Assembly: GCA_025738555.1 (NCBI GenBank)
Contig: JAOVFP010000012.1
Span: forward strand, 3,534,001-3,598,000
Source of the DNA: Cyathus striatus
Taxonomy: Eukaryota; Basidiomycota; Agaricomycetes; Agaricales; Nidulariaceae
Length of the DNA: 64,000 bases
Reading direction: 5' to 3'
Made by a program: the position numbers and the translations under genes. Below are positions 35,398 to 48,300 of the stretch, piece after piece; position 1 is the first letter of the stretch, and the number at the start of each line of letters is the position of its first letter. The notes beneath the pieces were generated by a model, which was not told where the DNA came from, did no database searches, and saw only the letters and a program-made list of their open reading frames with translations.

Positions 35398-36464
35398 GCG
35401 ACAAATCATAGTTCTTTTGATACACCACCAAGTAAAAAACATTTTCAACATACTCCAAATTTTATGCACGTGCATGGATAAAAATCTTCTGGACGACTGT
35501 ACTGATTAGATAGTTACCATTCGGTACATCGTATCTGCAATGTCTCAAGTATATTTAGAATTAGATAATGTATGACGCAAAACATGTTAAAGTTAAAGTT
35601 TTAGCCTGCTGCATATCCAAACGATAAGACGCCCGGGACGGAATCGGAATCATCCACATTCAATTGAAATTTGAGGAGCTTTAATCTCGCTTGTAAGCGG
35701 AAATAACGGTGAACCGGTGATATAAGTAACTGTGTCCTCGAGCTAACCTCGAGGGATGATTCGGTACGTGAGGCCACAATGGAGGCAAGAGGCGGTACAC
35801 TCGATCTCATTTCAGTTCTGTACCGTGATTCTCATTCGACATTGGTACCTGGCAGAGCGCAGGACATGTGTGGACCTTGTTTCAAATCACACAAGCACAT
35901 ACATTAAACGACATATCTATTGAAGGCGGATGTTCGAACTGCGTCATACGTCATTTCTATACCCTGTTTCATGATCAACGCAGTTGTATCCTGACAAGAC
36001 ATACGCTTTAGAGTATTGTACGTTTGAATCGGAAAGATGAGGAAGAGAGACATACGAGAACCCTGTTTCATAATACCATACTTGTCGACGTCGACGACAT
36101 TCCCTTGCCCAGCAAGTGTACTATATTGGAGACGAAGGGTTGGATAAAAGTTGTTGCTGAGCATCTGACTGACTGCGATTAGATCGACGTCTAGAGTCTG
36201 TGCAGGGTATCAGTGAGACAGCCTCGTTAATATGCGTGTGGAGGTCAAAGTCTGTGCAGGATAGCAATAAGATCAGCCTCGTTGATAAGTGTATGTGTAG
36301 AGGTCAAATTCCTTTGTTCTCGTAAATCGATATATTTGGTCTGCAAAATCTGAATCATAATTGTGATTCTGATGCAAACTGGTTCAATGTACATCCACAG
36401 GCCAACTGTTGCGTTTTCTTTATCAATCAGTATTAGATTCTAGACTATGCAACGAATTCATACT
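35398..36464. other. Spacer with fragments of the same unrecognised family
   Basis: At 35603-35665 (plus) a short open stretch reads PAAYPNDKTPGTESES, echoing the PPAAYPK island of the neighbouring remnants, so a further partial copy may lie here. On the minus strand 36055-36164 is an ORF start (MLSNNFYPTLRL) without a clear continuation. 36205-36310 holds two tandem units of about 55 bp beginning gtctgtgcagg. From about 36440 the sequence belongs to the 41-42 kb repeat family. Confidence 0.35.
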
Positions 36465-37238
36465 TTGCTCCACGGGCTAGTGGTTTTTAACGGTACTGCG
36501 CGGTACACTGCACGGTACTGCACGGTACATAAAAAAATGTACGGTACTATTTACGGTATGCACGGTACAATGTACGGTACTTTCCTGATAATGCAATTTG
36601 GCTGAGTAGTACATGTATGATATTATAAATAATGCTTAAAACATTTAGAAAGCAAGAACAACCTATACTACAGTAATAAATAGTGACATATAACATTTAT
36701 TCTGAGTACCATATATCAATTATGTGAGAAAATACTACGATAAATGAAGTACCACATCAAAATTGTTGTATGGTACATCAACATGAGACAATGCCGCGAT
36801 AATCGGAGCAACACTTCAAAATTAATGTACTATACAGCATTAAATCTTGTATTAATGTATGGTACATCAACGTTGATTCACACCAAATTTTATATTATAT
36901 TCACAGCTAAAACTCATATTTCAGCATACAGCTAAGCAATCTACTCTGCAATAATCTTAATTATAAAGGATTCCACTCACAATTTCCCACGCCTCCGCTT
37001 ATTATATCGAATTCCTATTTACTGCTGCCCGCCCCTCTTCCCGCCCCCGCCGTCTTCTTAAAAATTCCCACGGTGGTCCTCGTTCATGTAATTGACCTTC
37101 CATCAGTTTTATAGCTATTCAACAACACCTATGCTGTGTAAATTATAACTGTAGGATTTATTGTACAAAAATAGTAATTATACCGAAGTAGAAATTTGAA
37201 TTATTTCATAATTTTATAAGATCATCACAAGCCTTACA

Positions 37239-37345
37239 CCCGTGCTTCGCTACAGGGCCCTACAGGCCGGGGCCTGTCGGCCCCCCCTCCGCTCCACACG
37301 GGTGATGGCTTGCTGGGGGGCTGCGCCCCCCAGACCCCCCACTTC
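37239..37345. repeat. GC-rich foldback at the edge of a CpG-poor insert
   Basis: cacccgtg at 37238-37245 pairs with cacgggtg near 37300, enclosing GGCC-rich inner repeats. Directly after comes a 9-bp hairpin, CTGGGGGGC/GCCCCCCAG with loop TGC (about 37312-37332). It contrasts sharply with the AT-rich sequence on both sides. It may be the structured end of a nested element covering about 37240-39830. Confidence 0.6.
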
Positions 37346-39830
37346 TTCATCCCAGTCTTTAACATACTCCATTCTACTGCAATATCACTTCACTGATTTC
37401 TTCCCCAACTCCCACTCACACTCTATTAGCCATACATTTATGACACCATTCCAGTGCTTCAGTCCATTCTCCTTCCAATTCCATTCCCTTATGACTACTT
37501 GCATATGACTCCCCATATCTTTCTATCATTTGCATATTTTGTATCTTACCCTCCACATTGATCTAAAATATTGTTCTCCCTTGCATGCAGTATCATTGAA
37601 TCTCTTAGTATACTGATTCTTGGAATTATCTCAGGTATTTAAGTAGCACATTCTGTACTTAGCATCTCAGTTTGAATAGTGACTAAGATTATCCTCTTGC
37701 TCACTCTATTGACTTTACCTGGTCTCACTCCATTCCTCTCTTCCCCTCTGACTCTACTTCCAATATGACTCCAATCACTCCTGCATTTCAGCCCAACAAC
37801 TTTGTAAGAGGCATATTACATGACCTAAAGTTAGGCAACAGCACAGGTATGGGTGTACCCACAACTTGCAAGTACCCATCAGCTATGTAAAGAGTAAAAA
37901 TAGTATAACTACTGTAAACAAATGAAGAGCTTTCCAATGAATTAATAAAGACTATTACAATGTCTTGTGCAATGTATTGTGCTGAGAACCCAGTTTTGTA
38001 TTTTATTCAGTTCACAGGGTTGACTTTTAGATGCTGTACCTCTGTGTATTTAACTATGAATCATGATTTTCTTCACCATTTCATTTTGGATCTTTATGAA
38101 AATTCAAGCAATTATAGCCTGTGATGCCATGTTTAAAATGAAACCTTTGGCATATTTTTAAATGGCTTGGTTCCTTCACTACAACTAATCTATTCTCCCC
38201 TTTCCCTCAATTTAAGATGCACATAGATTTTATTATTACTCAACCATTTCTGGTCTGTTAATTTCATTCCTTGGAATATAAGTAGTACTCTGTTCAATGT
38301 TCAAAATGATACATTGCCCAGCTGAAGTGAATGGTCCTTTTATTTCAATCTCATCTGTTCTGATCTCATCCAGGCATATACCTGCACTTATGTCATTGCT
38401 GAAGCACATTTAACTTATTCTATATCTATCATATTTCTACTTCAAAATATTGTTATATTGTATATTGTAGAGCAGGCAAAATGCCTGTGATGCGAAATGT
38501 GATATCTTGCACATCTGAAGATGTTCCAATTATGATTACATAATCACACATCATACTGGAATGATGTATCCATATGCACTCTGCTCATCTTGACCTATCC
38601 TCACTTCCTGCTTGCCCTTCCCCTCACTTTCCCCAAATATACATCTTTATGCACTGCTCCAATATTGTACCCAACTCTGAGGAATGTTTTGACACATCAG
38701 GACCTCTCCACCACCACTCACAAAGCCAGACCCTGAAGTTTGACAGTACTTACCTCAACACTACTCCTCAAACCAAGCTCCCCCAATTTACTTCCCATTC
38801 TTTCTTCATGTTTCAGCTATGTTATTTTGTTCACCTTCCATTTCTTAACCCAAGATCTTCATTCACCTGCATTCTGTTTTAACTTACACATTTTAGAATT
38901 AATTGTTTTCATTCAGTATATAAATCTCTGTATATTTCTACAGGTCATTTAATCAAGTTTTTCACCACCTTGAATTCATACTCTAAGTTTAAGCCTTCAT
39001 TTCAATGTTCTCACCATCAATTTTATCAATCTATATGCTCTTGCCTCTTGTTTTCATGCCAGAACTTCATATTGAAGTTCTCTCTCTCTTGTAACATTCC
39101 AAAACTCTTGTTTCATCATTCTCACTCCCTCCCTCTCACCTTAGGACACCCAGGTCAGATGGGTATCTCAATGTACTTGCATTTGTCTTTGTTTAGATAC
39201 ATGTAACACACTCTACACCTCTTCAATATTGATCTGATAACTGTGTACAGCATTCTCCTGCTACTTCTATTCTCATTATGTGCTAAGTCACTCTTTACCT
39301 GACTCTCCACCTCTATCTTCTCCATCTTTCATTTCAATTTGGCTCTGTACATATTTACATACAGAAATTCTACCAATTATATAAACCTTACATTTATACC
39401 ATCCATTTCAATCATTTATTCTACCTATAAGCTTTAAGGATCTCACCACCTCATCTATTAGCTATTGGCCTACTAATATTAAATATAATATTTGCCTACA
39501 GTGTAGTGATGATTTTTTGAAAGTCACCTTAAACAGAACCATTCCACCACCATATCAAAGCTCACAGATAATAGACTCCATAAATATCTTATCAGTATCA
39601 CTTGCATTGGTTTAACATAATTAAATATTCAAACATATTTGACTATATTTGATAATGTACCTTCCCTCCACTAATATTTTTATTGACAATTTAAAACAAT
39701 CTCACACTTGGTCAAAAGTTCAATGAGAAAGCAATACACTACTAATTACTACAATAGAAACAAAAAACAACCAAAAATTGAGTGTTTTTAGAAATATTAC
39801 TATGAACATAAATATTCAGGCTCATTTTCG
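37346..39830. other. CpG-depleted insert inside Mutator-like element B
   Basis: About 2.5 kb, pyrimidine-rich, with hardly any CpG, whereas the rest of element B keeps CpG. No ORF resembles a protein family. It is probably a nested older or strongly methylated repeat; its right boundary near 39830 is set only by the return of CpG. Confidence 0.5.
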
Positions 39831-41104
39831 GTGTTGAATTCCAGGGGGAGGGGATAAAGGCATGAAGGTAAGTACTTAGTGCGGCAGTATGGAAGTTCCA
39901 GCGCTTGCTGCCGATTAACACCGAGAGAGTGCTCCTCGCGCTTTTTTAAATGCTGACTAATCTGAGCATGCGCTCAATTGTAGGCCGTTGGGTTTGATTA
40001 CATAATCTACTTTCATCTACTTTATTTATATACTTATTTAGTTTAGCGTATTTCCCTTAAATAAATCTCCCACGCGTTTTCTAATTATATATTGATATTG
40101 ATTACCTATAATACCTGAGGTACAGGTTATTATGTAAAAAAGAATGTGCAACACATGTTCCAAAAAGATTCAAGAAAAAATAGTAGATATTGAGCCAAAA
40201 AATGCGATATTACTTGCTCACTGTTGAGCATGATGATGAGGAAGGGCGCCCATCAACATATCATCCATCAAAATGTGCAACGGCCTTGAGGAAGTGTATT
40301 TGATGGCATTGATGGATGTCGGCGACAGTAGTTGCAAACATGGATAAAGGTGAGAAAATACGTGGGAAATGTTAAACAAGACGGAACCTTGAAGGAAATG
40401 GTGGGTTGGTGTAAAATAGAGGAAAAGTAAAGAGAGGCTGCTGCACGGTACATTTACAACATTGCACGGTACATTTACAACACTGCACGGTACGTGCACG
40501 GTACTTTACGGTACTACTTTACGGTACTTTATTTATGAACGGTACTGTACGGTACAGATTTTTGTGCACGGTACGTGATTTTTGATGTGAACGGTACTTG
40601 TACGGTACGTTGTGGCAGTGCACGGTACTTTTACGGTATACCACATTAAATACATGCATGTCATTACAATACATGAAACTCACAACTGTTTCCAAGTACA
40701 TCTCAATTCAAATATTTGCATTTTAATTGATGAGAGATGTTATAATTATTAGTAACATGCGTGGCAGGTTCAATTGTACAGCAGCAATACTTAATTATGC
40801 TATGAGTACACTAGTATACTTAAATTCATTAGTTCTATGAGAGTGAAGATGGGAGAAGTGTCTTGATGGCCCATACATTATACCCTCATCAACTAGTGTT
40901 ATAGCATAATAAATAAGTGTTTAATTGATTTTATATAGGGTAATTAGGTTACAATTTATACCGTAAATTAGTATGTGTTGTACTGTATGTACGGTATGCA
41001 CGGTACATTTACGGTACTAGTCAGTACTGCACGGTACATGCACGGTACATTGAGTACCGTTCAGTACCGTGCGTACCGTCAAAAACTGTCGGCCCTTGCT
41101 CCAC

Positions 41105-42130
41105 CGTGCGCGTGACCGCTCCTCAGCAATGTACGCCACAGCGAGGGGGGAGGTATTGAGCAGCGTAACGTAGTCGGCCAGAAGCAATAAGGTGAATGCA
41201 GTATTTGGTAGAACGTGGTGAGCGACTCGGAAGCCACGAATTCAAATTCATATCTTGCTCCACTACTTCTGACTGGAAACAGTGTGCGTCACAACAAGAT
41301 AGTAAATAATAGAACGTGGCGAGCGACTTGAAAGCAACGACAAATTCATACCTTGCTCCATGGCCGCCACAGCGAGGGGGAGATAGTTACTGAGCAGCGT
41401 AAGGTAGTCGATGACTTGGAAGCAACGAATTCAAATTCATATCTTGCTCCACCACTTCTGCTCGGCAACAATGTACACCACAGCGAAGGGCAGGTTCTAA
41501 GCACCTTAGTCAACGTTCTCGACTACTTGGAAGCAATACGTTACGCAGCGAGATAACTGAACTCATACCTTGCTCCACCATTCCTCAGGACCTCAGCAAT
41601 GTGCGTCAAAGCAAGGAAGGTAGTAAGCGTCGACAGTCTCGACCAGAAGCAATGGGTTGAATCCAGTATTATTTAGTACAACGTGGTGAGCGACTCAGAG
41701 ACAGCGAATTCAAATTCAATTCTTGCTCCACCACTTCTACTCGGCAACAATGTACACCACAGCGAGGGGGGAGGTTCTAAACACCTTAGTCGACGTTCTC
41801 GACTACTTAGAAGCAATATATTATGCAGCGAGACAACTGAATTCATACCTTGCTCCATGGCATCGCTCCTTAGCAATGTACGCCACAGCGAGGGGGGAGG
41901 TTCTAAGCACCTTAGTCGACGTTCTCGACTACTTAGAAGCAATACATTATGCAGCGAGACATCTGAATTCATACCTTACTCCACCACTTCCGACCGACAA
42001 CAATGTGCGTCACAGCGAGGGGGATGTTCTGAGGATCGGCAGGCTCGACTAGAAGAAGTGAGGCAACCGAATTCATACAGCGCTCCACCTGGCACCACTT
42101 CTGAATTCGAATACCGTAACGTATTCGGCA
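41105..42130. repeat. Degenerate tandem array, unit about 125 bp
   Basis: Recurring landmarks are aatgtacgccacagcgagg, ggttctaagcaccttagtcg, cgactacttagaagcaat, cagcgagacaactgaattc and ataccttgctccaccactt. At least six units lie between 41120 and 42090, plus a split half-unit at 36440-36473 left of element B and an inverted copy at 53210-53395. No protein is encoded; overlapping ORFs exist only because the unit is short of stops. Confidence 0.85.
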
Positions 42131-42775
42131 GATTTGACTACTAGCAAAAACGACTTTGTTCCACTGTTCAATATGATTGGTAATAGATGAATGAATGAAT
42201 GAATTGTATTTTGGGGTGATAATCACCGTAGTCAATAACTTGAGAGCGGGTGTACGATGGCTAGTGATGTGATGAAATGACGATCTGCCGGGCCCCGACA
42301 TGTAAATCATGTTTGATAACGTCTGAGCGAGACGAAGTAAAATGATTTTCGTCAGTGTGCCTGCACATAATAGATAACATTGAATTGAATCCAGGGGTAC
42401 AGTAATTGCCAGTGGAACGGAAGTGTGCTGGAATTCATACAGTACGCTGCTCAGCTCCACTTCTTCATCGACATCATGCCTGATAACTTTCAATACTGAA
42501 CGTCTAGGCGGATGGAGGACGGATGGAATACACACTCGGGGGTACAATGTAGAATTGAAGAACGGAAAAGTCCATGTCGCGTGGCGCGCTGGAAATCACG
42601 TACGAGTCATACATTCACACAGTACGCTACCCAGCTCCACTTCCGAGTCCCCCTCGCTGTGGCGTTTTTATCGGTATGCAAGTCGGCAGTCGTCCAGCAG
42701 CCAGCTGCTACCACATCGCTGTTGAGATATTTTTGGCCTGTGATTGGTGATGATCACCATAACGAGCGAATCATG

Positions 42776-43495
42776 TATCAATACTAAGCAAATCATGCCG
42801 TTGTGCTTGACAACAATAACGTACCGCTGAAATGACTCTTTCTGATTATAGATTATGATTGGTCTATTCTGGGTAGTTGAAGTTGAGAGATGGTTGATCA
42901 CTGCAAGCCGAGAGGATTACACACCTGGATGTAGTAGTCAGCTAGCGGTCACAGGTACTCCACCGTCCCACCCCGCTATAGCCTATAAGGCCGAATCTAG
43001 TCGAGTCGAATCACTGAGATGGCGGGTGCACCTTCCGTGGAGCTCTAGTGATTGTGGAGGCGGCGCCGGTCATCTATCATATCAGTGTTACAGTATCAGT
43101 ATCAGAACAGAGGAAAGATAGAAGTGTAAAACATACTATAATCATTAATACTAAGTAAATCATGCTGTTGTGCTTGACAACGATAACGTACGACTGTAAG
43201 GTCTCTTTCTAAGAATAGGGAAGGAGTGGTTTATTCTGGGAGATGCTTGTACCGCGGGGTACTACACCGTGCTGAGGGATACGCATCTGGATGTAACAGT
43301 CAGCTAGCGGTCACAGGTACTCCACCGTCCCGCCCCGCTATAGCCTACAACGTCGGGTTGAAACGACTCGTGGAGCTCAAGTAATTACGGAGGCGGGCAC
43401 CTGTCGTCTATCATGATCCATGGCGGTGTCACAGTATCAGAACAGAAGAAAGACAGAAAGAAGTGTAAAACATACAAGCTGTTACGAAACATTCC
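42776..43495. repeat. Two-copy tandem duplication, period about 365 bp
   Basis: Copy 1 about 42776-43140 and copy 2 about 43141-43495 share aatcatgctgttgtgcttga, tagtcagctagcggtcac, ggtactccaccgtccc and cgctatagcct. A third, partial trace (ccgtggagctc...gtggaggcgg) lies at 43568-43620. The function is unknown. Confidence 0.75.
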
Positions 43496-44359
43496 AATCA
43501 CACCAAATACTCCACCCCCCTCCTTCCCCAGACCCATCTCGAGTCGGCACAGGTGTACATACTTAGAACCCCCGTGGAGCTCCTACTGACTTCGATAGTT
43601 CGAGAGGGGGTGGAGGCGGCGTCCCGTCCATTCTGTGGCATAAGAATAATCCGTAGCGATAAACACTTCGGAGCAGGTAGCTGCAGCAGCATAGCGCACA
43701 ACGAGGTCAAAAGTCGTGTTTTGATTGGAATTTGGCCCTGGAATAACCCAATTCCATACGCCGATCGTTACATAAGTACATACACATGCGATTGGCCAAT
43801 ACGAGTCCGATTAAGCCACGAGCTCCATAGGATCTTCACCTAACTAAAAAGGAATAAAGGGTAAATATGACCAAAGGAGTATATAAGGCCTAGCCCAGAC
43901 CGGATCAGAATAACGTCATGGGGGGTTTGCTCCACCCGCTGTGAACGAACTGGTCTGGTTGTCAACAAACAGCCGCTTACCCCTTTCCCATTTCCTTTCC
44001 TTTGCTTACAGTACCTCTGCCAGCCAGCCTGCCGTGCCAGCCAGCCCTCCCATCCGGTTTTACTCCCGTTTTTTTGATCCCACTGCTTGTTTCCTTCTTA
44101 CCACCACCACCACGAATTACTTTTCGCTTTTGCTTTTTACTTTGCTTGCTTGCTTTCTTCCTTGTATCTCCCCTACGCCTGCGCCTACGTCTACGACATA
44201 CACGATCGGAGACTACTGCCCAGCATCAGGACCAGCACCGCTAGGACTATACACCGATAGACACACCCAGCCCCCCAGAGCACCCAGCTCCGCGTCCCCC
44301 TCGCCCACTTACCAATTCCATCAATCTGCGCTCCACGGCCGTCTCCACACGACAAAACA
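43496..44359 (+). promoter_or_regulatory. Promoter and pyrimidine-rich leader of the Hsp20-domain gene
   Basis: A TATA box (gtatataagg, about 43879-43888) stands about 475 bp upstream of ATG 44360. The sequence between is strongly C/T-rich (43975-44340), typical of transcribed leaders of well-expressed basidiomycete genes. A transcript start near 43915 is inferred from TATA spacing. Heat-shock elements were not verified. Confidence 0.5.
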
Positions 44360-45388
44360 ATGGCACACCATTCACATTCCTCGCAGCAGCAGCACCAGCA
44401 GCAATCGTACCCTTCACCACTCACCCTCTCACCCACTTCATCTTCCTCTCTCTCCTTTCCCTTTCAACGATCGCAGCAGCAGCCTCAGTCACCGGGAGGG
44501 AATAAAGGGAGCTCAAGAATGTCAGGAGCAAGAACACCATACACCCCCATTCTCCCTTCCGACTTTTCCTATTTCTCACCTCAAGCACCCGACTCAGCCT
44601 CTTTACCCTCTTCCTCCGTCCCCATCCCTTCTTCATCATCCTCAGCAACAACGGGGCACCACTCGCAGACATACACATACACGGCCGCGCCTCACCAGCC
44701 TTCTTCCTCGTCCTCATCCAGCGACAGCAGCAGTAGCAGTGAAAGTGGATCTGGTGGAACACCCTACCCCGTAATCACAGCAACAATAACATCGCGCTCT
44801 CCAGCGCCAGCACAAGACATGCTTGCTCAGTTTTCTTTGCATTTTCCTTCTCCTCCGGCATTACGCCTCCCTTCTGCATCCACCACCTCACTCTCAAATT
44901 CAAATCCGTCACCGACGGCACAGCAGCCTAGAATATCCCCCTCCGTGCCTCAAGTAAGCTCCCTCCCGAGTCCAATGGACCGTTCAAGAAGAACGGGCAT
45001 GACACCCCTCATGACCGCCCAAACGTCCCAGGGGAAGCATACCCTCACCGTCACATTGCCCAAAAGCATCGCTCCGGAGATGGTTACCGTGTCCGCTAAC
45101 AAGGGAGACAGACTGAAAGTAGTCGCAGACGCATGGCATATGGAAGACGACTGTACGTCTCTTTTCTTTTAACATACCTCTCGTGCTGACGAAAATCAAA
45201 TAGGCCACTACGAGTGGATAATCTCCTTCCAACCATACGACGTCGATATGTCGTCTGTGCATGCCAAGTTTGATCCGGATGGGCGGTTGACTATTGATGT
45301 GAAGAGGAGGATGCGGTATGCGATGGGTGGGAATTTGCCTGTTGGTGCTGGAGGGGGAGGTAGGATGGGGTATTTTGCGAGGGCATAA
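44360..45388 (+). CDS. Hsp20/alpha-crystallin-domain protein with long disordered N-terminus
   Basis: Two exons, 44360-45152 and 45204-45388, give 325 residues. Residues 1 to about 220 are low-complexity (Ser, Pro, Gln; runs such as SSSSSSSDSSSSSESGSG). Residues about 225-305 read as an alpha-crystallin/Hsp20-like beta-sandwich: HTLTVTLPKSI, VTVSANKGDRLKVVADAW, HYEWIISFQPYDVD and AKFDPDGRLTIDVKRR. The end is Gly-rich (GGNLPVGAGGGG). Typical small heat-shock proteins are 150-220 residues, so the N-terminal extension is unusual. Likely a cytosolic chaperone-like or scaffold protein, with no signal peptide or membrane helix. The 51-bp intron interrupts the domain after MEDD. Confidence 0.8.
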
Positions 45389-48300
45389 GGTGGAGCGTGG
45401 ACGCTCTGCTATGTTGTTAGGGAGGGGGTGGAACTCGAGTTTTACCCACTACCGACCTTCAAACCTTCAAAATCTGCTCACTCGCACCCTCGCTCACCTC
45501 GCTCACCCCCCTAACCTCTTTCAAATCCGCTCCTCAACCTCATCTATACATCTATACATCTAACATCACGCCTTACTTCAAACCGTACCCTCACACAACC
45601 TCAAACCCGCTCCTGCCCTCACCCCACTTCAAACCGTATCCCCAACCTCCTCAAGCCCGCTCTTGCCCTCGCCCTCTCTCGCACGCCGAAACCCCACCTT
45701 CAACTCCCGCCAACTCCCCTCTTACCCCCTTCCATCCGTCCGCGTTACACCAACCCCTTCAATTACGTTACGTTACCCCCTCGGCTCATCCACTTTTACC
45801 TCCCTCCCCTGCCTGCATGCCCGCTTTCGCCGATCTGCGTGTTTTTTGCTTCGTTACGCGTTACGCGCACGGCCGTAATTCGTGGCTTGGGATGGGTTGT
45901 GTTGGCCGGAGTTGAGCGAGGGGGAGGGGAAGCTTGCTCGGAACTTAGTCTGTGTTCCTCTCATTGCTGCTGCCTCGTTTTGCCTCCGATCCCAGCCAGC
46001 CAGCACAACCGCAGGTCATACGTCACATACAGTTCTGTCGAACTTGTCTCCCGTGTCTTCTCCGATCCCAGTCATACAGCAGAAAGGCATACGTCATACT
46101 TAGTCCTCCGTTCCTCGTCTGACAGTCTTTTGATCCTTCCGCCACCGCCTCCCGTTGCTATTGTCCTCTAGGCTTCTTCAGTTGCCCATTGCCCGTAGTC
46201 CGTAGTCACACAGCCACCGCTTCCGATCACTACGTCATTGTCCTCGCCGTCGCCCTCACCTCTCGCTTAATGAAACGCTTGGTTCGCATCGCGCGCGAAG
46301 CACAGTGAGCTGAGCCAAGTTTTGGCGTGGGAGGGTCTTGGGAGGCGCGCCTCGAGCTTCGGCTCTCGGTTATCGGTTCTCCGTTCTCGAGGGCCTAGGG
46401 GTCGTGGTGTGAGGAGGGCGAGATGGGTCTGGGCCAGGTACGCGGTTGACTTTGGGATTTAGGAGGCGGCCGGAGCGTGAGATTGGCGTGCGTTGCATGT
46501 ATGCCGACGTTATGCTTTGCCCGAGGATCGCATTGCCTATGATTTTTCGTGTATGGACTACTTATTTACTAGATCGGTTTCTTTCTTTTCTCTTACACTC
46601 ACTTTGTCTTCCTCCCTCCTCTCCCCCTTACCCTCCCTTTCGCCCGTAATCACTTCCCCTCCCTCTCTCGCTCACTTTTTCTACACCACATGTCCCATCA
46701 TCGATTTCAGATCAGCAACTACAACAAGAACAACCATCTACCCAGCATGCAGCATTACATATTCCCATCCATATCATATTATAGCACACTATTACTTATA
46801 CTGCCCGTTTTATTTTTTAGTTAGTTAGTTATGTTAGTTATTTCTCCCCTCCTTTTCTTTCTTTGCGTTTTACGTTTACATTTTAAAAATGTCTCTTGAT
46901 TTGTTGTGTATATTGTATCGTGTTTTTTTTGAATTGTTATCTAGTTTGTTTTCGTATCTTTTGGTTTTTGAGTGTGATAGTAGATTCTAACTTGGGAACA
47001 AAGCACACAGCACCGGAATATCATTTACACGGCTGGGTGCGGGTGTAATTACCGCGCATCTCACGCTCGAGATTAATTACTTAAAGTGGCGAGGTCTGCT
47101 TTTTCGCTGGGTCACTTGGACTTGGAGGATTGAGTCGAGTCATGTTGATGGGAGATGGTTTTGCCGTTCCGGTTCCCGTGGAGTGGGAATTTGTATGTGG
47201 GCGGATGAATGAAAGAAGAGTGATTTGTGAGAGGTATGTGGGATTTCACATGTACGTTTTATGGTTGTCGGTACAGTATATGTGAAAGGTGGATGAACGC
47301 CGGGGGGTTGGTATCTGAGGGAGTACGGCAGTTCAATTGTTGGTTCCGTGTCCTCGTTTTTTCAATTTCTTACACTGTAGTATCATAATCATGCACTTTA
47401 ATTATCTATTTCCTTTCCATCGCATTTATACTTTAAAACGAAAAAATATGGAAGAAATAAATTATCGATTCCGTTAAAGCGGCCCGTTTCAGCTTTCGCG
47501 TTTTCTCCGAGCTCGAGCCGGCGGGGTAACTTAAACTCAGGGGGTCTGTTATTCCTTTTCCTTTAATTCTTACGCAAGTAAGTTGTACCCTTAATTCAAA
47601 TCTGTTAAAGGCCCTGGACCCTTGGAATAAAGCTCAAGCGTAATTTACTCGTACGAGAAAGTCGTTGGAGGATGTGAAGTAGAACATCGTTGTGCGAACC
47701 ACGTTCTTTCTATTTCCACTCATCGTCGACACGAGGTGATTCGATGAAGCCGGCGGGTGAGGCGATCGAGAATGCAATACAGTTACTTAGAAGTGCCCGT
47801 GTACTGTGTTCTACCTTTCTTCTTTCACTCATCGTCGACGGGTGAGGGATATATCGATTCCGTGCCTTGTCCTCATTTTTGATTACTTTTACTCTTCACG
47901 CCAAACTATTTGTCACATTTGAACAAGTGCGACATCATTTCGTCTTACTAATGTCGAATTTCTCAAGACAGCGGGGTAGGTCAGGGGGCCGTACAATTGT
48001 CAACTACTAGGCACAAGGTTATACTAGCTTCCGTGCTACGTTTTCTATTATAAAATGTCAACTGCGCCTTTCAGCCCTTGACCCATGGCCTCGCACTACA
48101 GCTGCAGCTTACCATGTGTAATGCATAGTACATTGCTTTACAATCTTGTGTCGGGATGTCCACTATGAACTATGTCAACATCACTCAATTGAGCCACCCC
48201 GAGCCCGAGTTACTTATTTGATGTATCATCGACAAGCTCCGGTGCACATAGCTTCCGTGCATCTTCCTCGCTCTCGTGTACCACACAGGTTTCGATGATT

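Larger units (their letters stand above)
36474..41095. mobile_element. Mutator-like non-coding element (family B), 4622 bp, with GCACGGTAC subterminal arrays
   Basis: The 9-bp duplication ttgctccac flanks it at 36465-36473 and 41096-41104. The ends read GGGCTAGTGGTTTTTAACGG and, on the minus strand, GGGCCGACAGTTTTTGACGG; mismatches are all transitions. The insertion split one unit of the local 41-42 kb repeat, which continues on both sides. Clusters of GCACGGTAC/GTACCGTGC fill 36486-36575, 40440-40640 and 40980-41085. The middle (about 37240-39830) is a different, CpG-poor sequence. No transposase is encoded. Confidence 0.82.

Noticed and set aside
37312..37332. Transcription terminator
   Set aside because: The GC hairpin has no gene upstream and belongs to a larger foldback; intrinsic terminators of this type are not used by fungal RNA polymerase II.
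41220..41275. tRNA-derived SINE (A/B-box-like words ending in ttgctccacc)
   Set aside because: The supposed T-arm does not pair, spacing is wrong, and the segment is simply part of the 125-bp tandem unit.
41683..42144. Protein-coding ORFs in the 41-42 kb repeat
   Set aside because: The ORFs follow the repeat period and exist in several frames; repeat units carry indels that ignore frame.
45839..46171. ORFs after the Hsp20-domain gene
   Set aside because: C/T-rich composition, no start context, no family features and no plausible splice continuation.
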